DNA of 64,000 nucleotides from an uncultured Flavobacteriales bacterium (GCA_903825395.1 CAIKAF010000007.1:24987-88986), one strand, 5' to 3'. Shown: positions 39,379 through 51,136, numbered from the stretch's first letter. Translations and numbers: made by a program. The notes: generated from the sequence alone by a model not told the origin.

Positions 39379-40830
39379 ATGAATCAATCCGAAAAAAAAC
39401 CAATACTTGTTGTGGGTGCAGGCATTGCAGGGCTCAGTGCAGCTCTTCGCCTGAGCAAATCCGGACACCAGGTTCAGGTACTCGATCAAAATTGGATGGT
39501 GGGCGGTTGCGCCGGAACCTACCTCCGCAAACACCACCTGTATGAATCCGGCGCGACTACATTGGTTGGAATGGAAGAGTTTATGCCCCTGGGAATGATT
39601 GTGCGCGAAACCGGGCTTGACATTCAGCCCATTCACCTTGAAATCCCTATGCAAATTCACTTCCCCAACAACCGCATTCTAACCCGTTATGAATCGTTGG
39701 ACCAATGGATTGATGAGGCTGAAGGTTTCTTTGGTTTCAAACAAGCTGCTTTTTGGAAGCAAGCCTATACACTAGCGGATACAGTATGGAGAGCCAGTAC
39801 AAAGTACCTGGACTTTCCGCCGGCCAACCTTTCGGAAGCCTTCTCCAGCATGCTTAAGTTTAAACCCGCCGATTGGCAAGTGCTTCGAAAGGCGCTGATT
39901 TCTACCAACCAATGGATGAAGAATCAGGGCATGCCCCTTCAAGGAGATTTTGCTGATTTTGTGGATGCTCAATTGCTGATTACGGCCCAAAGCAATGCCC
40001 AACAAACCAATGCAGCCTTTGGAGCCGCAGCTCTGGCATACCCTCTTTTCCCAAACTATTACCTTCCCGGAGGAATTGGAAAGTTAGCTCAAGCCATGGC
40101 CGATTTGGCCCTGAAGAATGGAGCCCAAATACAGCTTAGAACTGCCGTTCAGTCCATTAAAAAAATAGGCTCTGCCTACGAAATTCAATCAAATGACCAG
40201 GTTTGGCATGCCGATCAAGTGGTTTCTGCCATTCCGGTGAACAATCTCATCGACCTGCTGGGGCAGCGGCCGGCTGGAATCCGAGACCTTAGAACGGAAT
40301 CTTCACTCTGGTCTGCCTTTCAAACCAGTTTCTCCGTTCGCCAAGCACTTCCATTTCAGGCGCTCCACCACCAGCTGCATTGCGAGCGCCCCATTCCTCA
40401 CCTGGCAGGCAAAACTCTGTTTGTCAGCTTTTCTCACCCCAATGACTCGGAACGGGCCCCCGACGGATCCTTGGTTGTTTCTGTGAGCGCCCACCTTGAT
40501 CTGTCGAAGCCTTGGAATTCGGAGTATAAGGCGGAAGTAGAAGCTGAAATTCTGATTCAATTGCGCGAACGGGGTTTTCTGGTGGCGCAACCGGACTATG
40601 TTCATTCGGCAGCCGTAGGCAGTTGGCAAAAATGGACCGGCCGAGCCTTCGGGGCGGTGGGCGGTTATCCTCAGCTTAACGGACTTAAGCCATGGCAAAT
40701 GAACAATGCCGCTTCTGGCTGGCCCGGCCTGTGGCTCGCTGGCGATACCGTCTATCCGGGGCAAGGAATTCCAGGCGCCGCCCTTTCAGGTTGGATCGCT
40801 GCCAACCGTTGTCTTGCCGCATTGGGTTGA
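39379..40830 (+). CDS. FAD/NAD(P)-dependent oxidoreductase, phytoene dehydrogenase/carotenoid isomerase-like
   Basis: VVGAGIAGLSAALRLSKSGHQVQVLDQNWMVGGCAGTY; C-term LWLAGDTVYPGQGIPGAALSG. Confidence 0.88.
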   Translation: MNQSEKKPILVVGAGIAGLSAALRLSKSGHQVQVLDQNWMVGGCAGTYLRKHHLYESGATTLVGMEEFMPLGMIVRETGLDIQPIHLEIPMQIHFPNNRILTRYESLDQWIDEAEGFFGFKQAAFWKQAYTLADTVWRASTKYLDFPPANLSEAFSSMLKFKPADWQVLRKALISTNQWMKNQGMPLQGDFADFVDAQLLITAQSNAQQTNAAFGAAALAYPLFPNYYLPGGIGKLAQAMADLALKNGAQIQLRTAVQSIKKIGSAYEIQSNDQVWHADQVVSAIPVNNLIDLLGQRPAGIRDLRTESSLWSAFQTSFSVRQALPFQALHHQLHCERPIPHLAGKTLFVSFSHPNDSERAPDGSLVVSVSAHLDLSKPWNSEYKAEVEAEILIQLRERGFLVAQPDYVHSAAVGSWQKWTGRAFGAVGGYPQLNGLKPWQMNNAASGWPGLWLAGDTVYPGQGIPGAALSGWIAANRCLAALG

Positions 40831-40841
40831 TGGATTGGTTT

Positions 40842-40985
40842 GGGCGGCAGCCGGGCTTTCTCAGGTAGCCCGCAGCTGAAGCCGTCGGGCCAGCGGCTTT
40901 GCGTGGGCTCCCAAGGTCGCCTCCGCAGCGCGCGGCCCAGTCGGCTTCAGCATTGCGTTCTACCTTGTTCAATCCCTGCCGCTGT
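40842..40985 (+). repeat. Structured intergenic repeat family A, copy 4
   Basis: GGGCGGCAG...CTGCCGC ends; CGGGCTTTC; TGGGCTCCCAAGGTCGCCTCCGC; GTTCAATCCCT; complementary arms GCTGAAGCCG/CGGCTTCAGC. Confidence 0.8.
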
Positions 40986-41166
40986 TCCCCAACGCACTCA
41001 ATGTTAAAACATGGCGCTCTAGCCCCCACCCCCAAAAAAAGTTCCCTCAAGCCCTTGAAACTTTCATTTCGTTCCGGTAAATTTGTAGAACAATCCGATT
41101 CTTCTCCCCAAAGACCATAAGTGAAACCGGCACGTTGCCGGACACAATCATGTAAATCATGTACTT

Positions 41167-41649
41167 ATGGTTCGTTTTTTGTTTTCTTTTTTTGCCCTGG
41201 CTTTACTCAGTCCGGGTTTGAATTCCACACCTCCCATGCGCTCAGCTCCGCATGAATCGGTTAGAAATCCCATGGATTTGGATGGAATTATCATTGAGCT
41301 CAAAGTTGTTTTTGGTCGGCAACGGCCAGAGGGCGAATGCCGAGGTTTTGGCATTTGCGATTTTGTACTCGTCATCAAAGGCGGCATCTCAGCCGAAGGC
41401 GGTCGAGTCGGATATGCCTCGGCAAGCCAAACCTCAAATGGCAAACTAAAACTGATCTTCGATCGGCATGCCGGAATGGACAGAGAAACCTACGATGCGT
41501 TTTTCTCTAAAGGCCATTTTGTGTTCGAGGTGGAAACGGTTGTCCCCGCAGAGCTATGTAGAAAGCTTGGTTTACCTCAAGGGTACCGGATTCGCCCCGG
41601 CAATTATCCCGTTGAACGCAACGGCTCAGCTTTGACGCTCATTCTATGA
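41167..41649 (+). CDS. Hypothetical exported protein
   Basis: Signal-peptide-like N terminus; good coding context, no family recognised. Confidence 0.65.
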   Translation: MVRFLFSFFALALLSPGLNSTPPMRSAPHESVRNPMDLDGIIIELKVVFGRQRPEGECRGFGICDFVLVIKGGISAEGGRVGYASASQTSNGKLKLIFDRHAGMDRETYDAFFSKGHFVFEVETVVPAELCRKLGLPQGYRIRPGNYPVERNGSALTLIL

Positions 41650-42191
41650 GGCGGATTATCTTCTTTGGCATGATGGCGGCATTGCCGCCATCATGCCTTC
41701 CCTTTTTGGTGGGAGTTCATACACCTAAAATGGTTACAACCGACAATTTGGTACATTGGGCAGACAAACATAAGTGGCCCAGTAAACACATGGGATATCT
41801 AGATTCATTGAGCTGGTATTCCACGTTTTATCCCCTACCTCGGCTCCCCTCTGTCATGGTATTCAATGAGGAAGGACTGTTGATGTACCGCCGAAGCCAT
41901 TCCGATTGCGATAAATCCTTCCTAACCTTTATTCAATCTGGAAATTTGTACCGCCGGTTGCCCATAGATTCTATGCCCTGGGCCACCCGAACCCAAGGCT
42001 GGAAATCGCTGGACGGAACGCCCATTCCAATTCCCAACGGAAGGCCATGTGTGGTTTCTTTATGGACCTGCTACACGCCAGGACTTCACCATTGGGTAGA
42101 TTCAGTTGAAAACCGATTGAACAATAGGCGGGAAGAAAAATGGCAACATTGGATTATCAGCGCAGATTGGGTAGGGTGGAGGCCAGATTAG
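41646..42191 (+). CDS. Hypothetical protein, weakly thioredoxin-like
   Basis: ATGA-coupled to the upstream gene; PCVVSLWTCYTPGLHHWVDSVENRL. Confidence 0.55.
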   Translation: MRRIIFFGMMAALPPSCLPFLVGVHTPKMVTTDNLVHWADKHKWPSKHMGYLDSLSWYSTFYPLPRLPSVMVFNEEGLLMYRRSHSDCDKSFLTFIQSGNLYRRLPIDSMPWATRTQGWKSLDGTPIPIPNGRPCVVSLWTCYTPGLHHWVDSVENRLNNRREEKWQHWIISADWVGWRPD

Positions 42192-42316
42192 GTTGGGAAC
42201 TTCCGCCCCTTTTTCCCGTATGCAGTTCAAAGGATGTACCTGCCTCATGGCCAATCTTAAGATTGCCTTTTCAAATCAAAAAGAAGGACGAGTTTGCAAG
42301 GAAGGCCACTGTATTT

Positions 42317-43261
42317 ATGGACCAGATTCGTAAGAAACTCGCCTCCGCAGCGGTACTAATTATCGGATGCAGTTTGGCCTTCAATGCCCAATCTCAACCG
42401 GTCACCTCGTCCAAAGCAAGTGAGCATAAATCCCGGATCAGTTTGGCCGCTCAAGGCATACATTCCCTGAATTGGCAGGGCGAATCTGAACAAAAAAACC
42501 TGTGGTTGCTCCAAGCTCAAATTGAATCTGCATTGAACTGGAAAAAAGGGCCTTGGGTTTTGTCCTTCCCCATTGATATAGAAGGTCAGGCAGCTTGGAT
42601 TCCTGATTCTGTGTACTCAATCACCAACGATCGCCTGCAATTGGGAGCAAATTTAGGATGGCACTTGATGGGTCACGATTCCTTGCCCAATGCTCTTCTG
42701 TTGGAAACAAAAATAAGATTGGAAACCCGGTGGATGCATAAGTCCTGGATTGAAAAACTGAAGTCATTCTCAAAGGGAAATTCAACAAATTTAGTTCCCC
42801 CCGATGAGCCGCATCTACTCAATCCCGGAATCGTGTTTATATCATTTGGTCTCTCTGTCAAGCTTTGGAAAGAACTGCATATTCATGCCGGTTTGGCCGG
42901 TGCAAAAATGAATTTTGTGCTTTCTAGGTTTCCAGGATCCGATTCCTTGAATTATCCCGTTTGGGGGATTGAACCACAGGGGCCAAATCCTCATGTATTT
43001 TGGGGCTGGAATACTGAATTGGCTTGGCATCACTCAGGAAAATTAGGAGAATCATATGCCCTAAAAGTGGCCATTTTTTCTTTGCCTGAACACCTTCAAC
43101 ACTGGTCGGGAAGAGCCAAGGCAGAAGTCGATTTTCCTTTGTCTAGTGCAGTTTCATTGGGCTATCGAGTGATGTGGAGCTATGAGCCTGCTCAAGTTGC
43201 ATCACAGCAATGGCAACACACATTTTTTATTCGATTGGGTTGGCCTGCTACATCAAATTAA
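42317..43261 (+). CDS. Hypothetical exported protein (possible outer-membrane/beta-rich)
   Basis: Preferred start MDQIRKKLASAAVLIIGCSLAFNAQSQ (signal peptide); track start 42140 overlaps the previous gene. Confidence 0.6.
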   Translation: MDQIRKKLASAAVLIIGCSLAFNAQSQPVTSSKASEHKSRISLAAQGIHSLNWQGESEQKNLWLLQAQIESALNWKKGPWVLSFPIDIEGQAAWIPDSVYSITNDRLQLGANLGWHLMGHDSLPNALLLETKIRLETRWMHKSWIEKLKSFSKGNSTNLVPPDEPHLLNPGIVFISFGLSVKLWKELHIHAGLAGAKMNFVLSRFPGSDSLNYPVWGIEPQGPNPHVFWGWNTELAWHHSGKLGESYALKVAIFSLPEHLQHWSGRAKAEVDFPLSSAVSLGYRVMWSYEPAQVASQQWQHTFFIRLGWPATSN

Positions 43262-43408
43262 AGGTCCTTTAAACTTTTGTGTCATATTGGCAGTCCTGCA
43301 GGTTGACCTAAGCCATATTTTCTTCTGAAAAAGGAAAAATTGACGCGAATTGCCTTCCTATTGCCTTTGGCATGCATTTCGCTATGGGTTGAGAAAAAAT
43401 GTTCAATT

Positions 43409-43687
43409 ATGTCAAACTTAAGTATTAAACCATTGGCAGACCGCGTAATCGTGGAGCCAGCAATTGCGGAAGAGAAAACGGCCGGAGGTCTTTACATTCC
43501 CGATACGGCCAAGGAAAAACCACAGCGAGGAACCATTGTTGCTGTAGGTGAAGGCAAAAAAGATGAGCCAATGACCTGCAAAGTAGGCGACGTGGTTCTG
43601 TACGGCAAGTATGCAGGAACTGAAATTAACCTGCAAGGCAAAGATTATCTCATCATGAGAGAATCTGACATTTTTGCAATTATCTAA
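43409..43687 (+). CDS. groES: Co-chaperonin GroES
   Basis: [36 protein letters not shown]. Confidence 0.97.
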   Translation: MSNLSIKPLADRVIVEPAIAEEKTAGGLYIPDTAKEKPQRGTIVAVGEGKKDEPMTCKVGDVVLYGKYAGTEINLQGKDYLIMRESDIFAII

Positions 43688-43706
43688 ACCTTCAAATCGA
43701 AATTAA

Positions 43707-45347
<1,641 letters not shown>

Positions 45348-45371
45348 TCCATTTGAATTTAAACCTGAACA

Positions 45372-45400
45372 GGGCGGTTCCTCGAACCGCCCTTTTTTTT
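45372..45400 (+). terminator. Rho-independent terminator after groEL
   Basis: GGGCGGTTC-CTC-GAACCGCCC followed by T8. Confidence 0.92.
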
Positions 45401-45539
45401 GCCCTAGATTTAACGGCGCTGTTCCACCAATTTAACCCTATTGGCTTACCTTTATTATCAAATTTATATTTATGATAAATCAGGTCTGCACGGTCATGGT
45501 TGGTTTTGGTCTTTTCTTGGGCTCCGCCCTGCTTCAAGC

Positions 45540-45785
45540 TCAAGGCCTTTAGGATTGCCAAGATCGACTTTAAAATTAGCCCCATTTTTCATTACAAACA
45601 GAGAAGATTTGAAGCCCATAATTGCTTGAAATTTGTAGCTTATACGGTTTACAGGAAACTAAAAGGCAGCAAAAGGAAAATCAGATTTTTCTCCGGAAAA
45701 GGTGATTTATACCGTACATAGTATTTATGAAATTGAAGCAAAATCACGTAATGATAAAACTTGTAAATGTAGACTGCTCATTTAA
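45540..45785 (+). pseudogene. Degenerate C-terminal fragment of an IS4/IS1634-type DDE transposase
   Basis: KAFRIAKIDFKISPIFHYKQRRFEAHNCLKFVAYTVYRKLKGSKRKI, then a frameshift near 45700 into VIYTVHSIYEIEAKSR; no N-terminal part. Confidence 0.7.
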
Positions 45786-45901
45786 AAAGGCAATACCCTC
45801 AAATCTTGCATGACTTCCGCTTAAGGTGATGCAGAGACTAGTTTGGGGAATAAATTCTGAAAAGCCTATTCTATAGCATGAAAACTGAATATCTTTGCCC
45901 T

Positions 45902-47848
45902 ATGAGTTCAATGGTTAAAATTACCCTGCCCGATGGTTCAGTTCGGGAGTATCCTGTAGGAACCACAGCTATGAACGTAGCGGAGTCCATTAGCCAAGGA
46001 TTGGCAAGGCAGGTATTGGCGGCAAAAATTAACGGAGAACTAAAAGAAGCCGCCACGCCTTTAAACCACGATGCCGCCGTGCAATTGCTCACCTGGCAGG
46101 ATGCCGATGGTAAATCTGCCTTTTGGCACTCCAGTGCCCACGTATTGGCGGAAGCTGTTCAAGCATTATACCCGCACGCTTTATTCACCATAGGTCCCGC
46201 TGTTGAACAGGGATTCTATTACGATATCGATTTTGGAGATTCTGCCCCTGGAGCCGATGATTTAACCCGAATTGAAGAAAAAATGATGGAATTCGCCCGT
46301 CAGGCGAATACGTTTTCGCTGTATCCCATTTCAAAGGCTGATGCTTTGGATTATTACCGGAAAAGGAACAACCCATATAAAGTGGAATTGATTGAAAATC
46401 TTGCGGATGGCGAAATAACCTTTTGCGACCAGGGTAGTTTTACTGACCTATGCCGCGGAGGTCATATTCCCGATACCGGATACATTAAAGCCGTTAAATT
46501 GCTGAATTTGGCTGGGGCGTATTGGAGGGGAAATGAAAAAAATAAGCAATTGGTCCGAATTTATGGGGTTTCATTTCCCAAGCAAAGCATGTTGAAGGAG
46601 CATTTAGAGCTGTTGGAGGAGGCAAAAAAGCGGGACCATCGAAAATTAGGTCAGGAATTGGGCTTGTTTGCTTTCAGTCAACGTGTAGGGAAAGGATTAC
46701 CCCTATGGCTTCCTAAGGGTGCTGCCCTTCGGGAGCGTCTTGAACAGTTTATGCGCACGGCTCAGCGTAAGGCAGGATACCAGCCCGTAATTACTCCGCA
46801 CATTGGCAGCAAAGCCTTGTATGAAACAAGCGGGCACTGGGATAAATATGGAGCTGATAGCTTTCAACCCATAGAAACTCCCGAAGAAGGAGAGTTGTTT
46901 ATGCTCAAACCCATGAACTGCCCACACCATTGTGAAATTTACAAGGCCGAGCCTAGAAGCTACCGAGATTTGCCTCTTCGATTGGCGGAATTTGGTACGG
47001 TGTATCGGTATGAACAAAGCGGTGAATTGCATGGATTAACTCGAGTACGCGGTTTTACCCAAGACGATGCCCATATTTTTTGCAGGCCAGATCAGGTTAA
47101 AAATGAATTTGTTAAAGTGATTGATCTGGTTTTGTACGTGTTTAAATCGCTGAACTTTTCTGATTACCGCGCTCAGGTGAGTTTGCGTTCAAAAGAAGAC
47201 AGAAGCAAGTACATTGGGTCAGACGAAAACTGGGAAAAGGCCGAATCGGCCATTGTTGAGGCTGCTGCCGAGCGAGGCCTTACAACCGTGGTAGAGTATG
47301 GAGAAGCCGCATTTTACGGCCCAAAGCTTGATTTTATGGTGAAAGATGCCTTGGGCCGCAGCTGGCAGTTGGGAACCATTCAAGTAGATTATAACTTGCC
47401 AGAACGATTTGAATTGGAATATACAGGCCAAGACAATCAAAAGCACAGGCCGGTGATGATACATAGGGCGCCTTTTGGCTCTATGGAACGGTTTGTGGCC
47501 GTTTTAACCGAGCATTGCGGAGGAAATTTTCCGCTTTGGCTTAGTCCACAGCAGGTTGTTGTGTTGCCAATCAGCGACAAATTCCTAGACTATGCGGAAA
47601 AAGTTGCTGATTTATTGAATAATTCCGATATTCGCACCCTCGTTGACCGGCGTACCGAGTCCATAGGCCGAAAAATTCGCGATAACGAAATGCGTAAACT
47701 CCCGTTTATGCTGATTGTTGGAGAGAAAGAAGAAGCTGAAGAAAAGGTATCTGTTCGCGAGCATGGAAAAGGTGATTTGGGCTCTATGAATACTCAAGAG
47801 TTTAAACAGCTGATTCATGAAGAAATAAGTAGGCAATTGAATCATTAA
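45902..47848 (+). CDS. thrS: Threonyl-tRNA synthetase
   Basis: TGS domain, [25 protein letters not shown]; start 45902 preferred because TATCTTTG lies at 45890-45897. Confidence 0.96.
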   Translation: MSSMVKITLPDGSVREYPVGTTAMNVAESISQGLARQVLAAKINGELKEAATPLNHDAAVQLLTWQDADGKSAFWHSSAHVLAEAVQALYPHALFTIGPAVEQGFYYDIDFGDSAPGADDLTRIEEKMMEFARQANTFSLYPISKADALDYYRKRNNPYKVELIENLADGEITFCDQGSFTDLCRGGHIPDTGYIKAVKLLNLAGAYWRGNEKNKQLVRIYGVSFPKQSMLKEHLELLEEAKKRDHRKLGQELGLFAFSQRVGKGLPLWLPKGAALRERLEQFMRTAQRKAGYQPVITPHIGSKALYETSGHWDKYGADSFQPIETPEEGELFMLKPMNCPHHCEIYKAEPRSYRDLPLRLAEFGTVYRYEQSGELHGLTRVRGFTQDDAHIFCRPDQVKNEFVKVIDLVLYVFKSLNFSDYRAQVSLRSKEDRSKYIGSDENWEKAESAIVEAAAERGLTTVVEYGEAAFYGPKLDFMVKDALGRSWQLGTIQVDYNLPERFELEYTGQDNQKHRPVMIHRAPFGSMERFVAVLTEHCGGNFPLWLSPQQVVVLPISDKFLDYAEKVADLLNNSDIRTLVDRRTESIGRKIRDNEMRKLPFMLIVGEKEEAEEKVSVREHGKGDLGSMNTQEFKQLIHEEISRQLNH

Positions 47849-47862
47849 CCTAAAGAGGAAAC

Positions 47863-48417
47863 ATTCTGAGACAACGTACTCCATTTAGGCCTCGGCGGCA
47901 ACAAGTTGAGCCGGAGCATAAAATTAACGACCGAATTCGGGCCCAGCAGGTTCGCTTGGTGGGAGATAACGTTGAAAACGGTGTTTTCCCCCTTAGGGAT
48001 GCCTTAAGAATGGCCGAGGAACAAGAACTCGATTTGGTGGAAATTGCTCCACAAGCCGAGCCTCCCGTTTGTAAGGTGATTGATTACAAGAAGTTCCTAT
48101 ACGACCAAAAGCGTAGGCAAAAGGAGATTAAAGCCAATGCCTCGAAAGTAATCGTAAAGGAAATTCGCTTCGGCCCTCAAACCGATGACCATGATTTTCA
48201 GTTTAAACTGAATCATGCCAAGGGTTTCTTAAATGAGGGCGCTAAAGTGAAAGCCTATGTGTTCTTTAAAGGTCGTTCAATTGTCTTTTCAGAACAGGGA
48301 GAGGTTCTTTTACTGAAATTTGCTCAAGAACTTGAGGAGTTTGGTAAAGTAGAAAATCTGCCTACCCTAGAAGGCAAACGAATGACCATGATGATTGGTC
48401 CAAAAAAGAAAAAGTAA
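47863..48417 (+). CDS. infC: Translation initiation factor IF-3, probable AUU start
   Basis: Frame extends upstream of the track start 47956 as (ATT)[53 protein letters not shown] upstream. Confidence 0.9.
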   Translation: MLRQRTPFRPRRQQVEPEHKINDRIRAQQVRLVGDNVENGVFPLRDALRMAEEQELDLVEIAPQAEPPVCKVIDYKKFLYDQKRRQKEIKANASKVIVKEIRFGPQTDDHDFQFKLNHAKGFLNEGAKVKAYVFFKGRSIVFSEQGEVLLLKFAQELEEFGKVENLPTLEGKRMTMMIGPKKKK

Positions 48418-48447
48418 CCACCCTTTGGGGTCTAATTGATACGCCTT

Positions 48448-48642
48448 ATGCCAAAAATGAAGACGAACTCCAGTGCCAAAAAGAGGTTTACCCTTACCGG
48501 TACAGGTAAAGTGAAGCGGAAGCATGCCTTCAAGCGTCACATTTTGACCAAAAAATCCACCAAGCGGAAACGCAATTTGACGCATTTCACCTTGGTAGAT
48601 CCAGCAGATCAATCCAACGTTCGATTGATGCTGTTGAAGTAA
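48448..48642 (+). CDS. rpmI: 50S ribosomal protein L35
   Basis: [42 protein letters not shown]. Confidence 0.97.
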   Translation: MPKMKTNSSAKKRFTLTGTGKVKRKHAFKRHILTKKSTKRKRNLTHFTLVDPADQSNVRLMLLK

Positions 48643-48674
48643 TTTGTATTTTTTAATCGTTAAACCATATACCG

Positions 48675-49022
48675 ATGCCACGTTCCGTTAACAAAGTAGC
48701 CTCAAGAGCCAGGAAAAAGAAAGTCCTGCAGTTGGCCAAAGGATCCTTTGGTCGTAGAAAAAACGTGTGGACGGTTGCTAAAAACTCTGTTGAAAAAGGC
48801 CTTGGCTACGCCTACAGAGACCGTAAAACCAAAAAGCGCAATTTCCGTGCTTTGTGGATTCAACGGATTAATGCAGCCGTACGCATGCATGGTATGAGTT
48901 ATTCCCAATTCATTGGGGCAGTTCACAAAAGTGGATTAGAACTCAGCCGCAAAACATTGGCCGATTTGGCATTGAACAATCCAGAAGCTTTTGCAGCTAT
49001 CGTTGCTCAAGTGAAAGGGTAA
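48675..49022 (+). CDS. rplT: 50S ribosomal protein L20
   Basis: [42 protein letters not shown]. Confidence 0.97.
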   Translation: MPRSVNKVASRARKKKVLQLAKGSFGRRKNVWTVAKNSVEKGLGYAYRDRKTKKRNFRALWIQRINAAVRMHGMSYSQFIGAVHKSGLELSRKTLADLALNNPEAFAAIVAQVKG

Positions 49023-49044
49023 TCCAATCTACCAATTGCGTTAG

Positions 49045-49072
49045 AATCCTCCTTGCGGAGGATTTTTTTTTG
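49045..49072 (+). terminator. Rho-independent terminator after rplT
   Basis: AATCCTCC-TTGC-GGAGGATT followed by T8. Confidence 0.92.
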
Positions 49073-49165
49073 CCCATACTCCATTCCTGCTGTTGCTCTT
49101 TTAATTTCTACCCTTTAAAGGTTTTGAGGTACCGGCTACTTTGATTAATCGGTTTTAATGTAAGA

Positions 49166-49314
49166 GGCGCCCGCGGCAGGGATTGACGAGGCAAGCCCGC
49201 AAAGGTACCGGCGGAAAGTGGCGCGCGGTGAGGAGGCGACGCGAGGAGCCACCGCAAACCGCTGCCACTCCGTCCGGTAACTGCGGACTTGCCCGGAAAG
49301 CCCGCGGCCGCCCC
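49166..49314 (-). repeat. Structured intergenic repeat family A, copy 5 (minus orientation)
   Basis: Minus strand GGGCGGCCGCGGGCTTTC...TGGCTCCTCGCGTCGCCTCC...GTCAATCCCTGCCGC; complementary arms. Confidence 0.8.
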
Positions 49315-49370
49315 ACCCTTTAAATCTGCCATGCGTGACCTTCATCACTCCTAATGCCAAGGATTGGCCC

Positions 49371-49378
49371 TATCTTTG
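49371..49378 (+). promoter_or_regulatory. Promoter -7 element TATCTTTG upstream of the MBL/rhodanese gene
   Basis: TAnnTTTG consensus 41 nt before the ATG at 49420. Confidence 0.5.
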
Positions 49379-49419
49379 TAATCAATGCCTACCGGTATTC
49401 GAATTTTAAAACGTTGACT

Positions 49420-50835
49420 ATGCATTCGTTTATCATTGAACAATTGTACACGGGCTGCCTCGCTCAAGGAGCCTATTATGTTGAATCTGATGGGGTTGCG
49501 GCAATTATAGACCCATTGCGTGATACTCAGGCCTACATCGAAAAAGCTAAGGCAAGAAATGCGCGCATTGCGTATGTTTTAGAAACCCATTTTCATGCTG
49601 ATTTTGTGTCAGGTCATTTGGATTTGTCGGCTGCAACAGGTGCTCCTATTGTTTTTGGGCCTATGGCTAATCCTGATTTTGATTTTCATGCGGCTGCCGA
49701 TGCTGAAATTTTACCCCTGGGTAAAGTGAGCTTGAAAGTTCTTCACACTCCTGGGCATACCATGGAATCTACCTGTTATTTGTTGTTGGATGAACATCAA
49801 CAGCCTCGGGCTTTATTTAGTGGCGATACCTTGTTTATCGGTGATGTGGGTAGGCCAGATTTGGCAGCAAAATCTACCCTAACCAAGGAACAATTGGCTT
49901 CCTATTTATTTGATTCACTACGTGATAAAATTATGGTGTTGCCCGATGATGTGGTGGTGTATCCGGCTCATGGTGCCGGTTCTGCCTGTGGGAAAAACTT
50001 ATCGAAAGAAACTACAGATTCGTTGGGCAATCAAAAGAAAACGAACTACGCATTGAATGCTGAGCTAAGCCGAGAGCAATTTATTGCTGAAGTAACGGAG
50101 GGCCTTTTGCCCCCACCTGCCTATTTTCCTGAGAATGTTCGATTGAATAAGCAAGGATATGGAACATTGGAATCGGTAAAAGACAAGGGCTTGCGCGCGT
50201 TGAAGCCGGCTGAAGTCGAGGGAATTGCAGGCGATCGGCAGGCGTTGGTTTTAGACACTAGGTCTCCGCAGTCGTTTACTGCAAGTCATATTCCCGGTTC
50301 CATTAGCATTGGATTGGATGGGCAATTCGCACCTTGGGTTGGCGCTCTAATCCCAGATATTTTACAGCCTCTAATTTTGGTTACTGATGCAGGTAGGGAA
50401 GAAGAAGCCTTAACGCGGTTGGCTCGGGTAGGATACGATGGGGTAATTGGCTATTTGGAGGGAGGTATTGAGGCTTGGGAAAAGGCAGGTTATGAGGTGG
50501 ATTCCGTTGCCAATATTACTGCGGTGCAGTTGAAGGAGGTGTTAAACCAGGGGATTTCTGTGGTAGATGTGCGTAAGCCGGGTGAATACCTGAGCAGCCA
50601 TTTGGAGCTTGCTGTTTCTATTCCTTTAGACTATTTGAACGATCATTTGGCTTCGTTTTCCTCCGCAGGTACACACTACCTTCATTGCGCTGGCGGATAC
50701 AGATCTGTCATTGCGGCTTCTATTTTGAAGAGCAGAGGTATTCACAATTTAGTGAATGTTTTGGGTGGTTTTGCAGCGATAAAAGAAGCCGGAATCCCAG
50801 TCAGTCAAGAAGTTTGTCCATCGACCTTAAAATAA
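49420..50835 (+). CDS. MBL-fold hydrolase with two rhodanese domains (persulfide dioxygenase-like)
   Basis: ETHFHADFVSGHLDL, HTPGHTMEST, FSGDTLFIGDVGRPDL; two rhodanese-like domains, second with HCAGGYRS. Confidence 0.92.
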   Translation: MHSFIIEQLYTGCLAQGAYYVESDGVAAIIDPLRDTQAYIEKAKARNARIAYVLETHFHADFVSGHLDLSAATGAPIVFGPMANPDFDFHAAADAEILPLGKVSLKVLHTPGHTMESTCYLLLDEHQQPRALFSGDTLFIGDVGRPDLAAKSTLTKEQLASYLFDSLRDKIMVLPDDVVVYPAHGAGSACGKNLSKETTDSLGNQKKTNYALNAELSREQFIAEVTEGLLPPPAYFPENVRLNKQGYGTLESVKDKGLRALKPAEVEGIAGDRQALVLDTRSPQSFTASHIPGSISIGLDGQFAPWVGALIPDILQPLILVTDAGREEEALTRLARVGYDGVIGYLEGGIEAWEKAGYEVDSVANITAVQLKEVLNQGISVVDVRKPGEYLSSHLELAVSIPLDYLNDHLASFSSAGTHYLHCAGGYRSVIAASILKSRGIHNLVNVLGGFAAIKEAGIPVSQEVCPSTLK

Positions 50836-50842
50836 ATCAGGC

Positions 50843-51136
50843 ATGACGTTTCAAGAAATTATTCAGGGTGATACCCCGGTACTAGTTGATTTTTTTGCCA
50901 CCTGGTGTCAGCCTTGCCACATGTTGGCCCCTACATTGGAGCAATTAGCAGGTCGGCATGAAGAGGGGCTGCGGATTTTGAAAGTTGACGTAGATAAAAA
51001 CCCCTCTGCGGCTTCGCACTATCAGGTTACTGGAGTACCGACCTTAATTCTGTTTAAGCAGGGAAAGGCCGTGTGGAGACAAAGTGGAGTCGTACCCTTG
51101 AATGCCTTGGAGCAGGCAATCCAGCCGTATTTATGA
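50843..51136 (+). CDS. Thioredoxin family protein
   Basis: LVDFFATWCQPCHMLAPTLEQLA; VTGVPTLILFKQGK. Confidence 0.95.
   Translation: MTFQEIIQGDTPVLVDFFATWCQPCHMLAPTLEQLAGRHEEGLRILKVDVDKNPSAASHYQVTGVPTLILFKQGKAVWRQSGVVPLNALEQAIQPYL

Noticed and set aside
43262-43408. CIRCE operator upstream of groES
   Set aside because: No TTAGCACTC-N9-GAGTGCTAA-like inverted repeat visible
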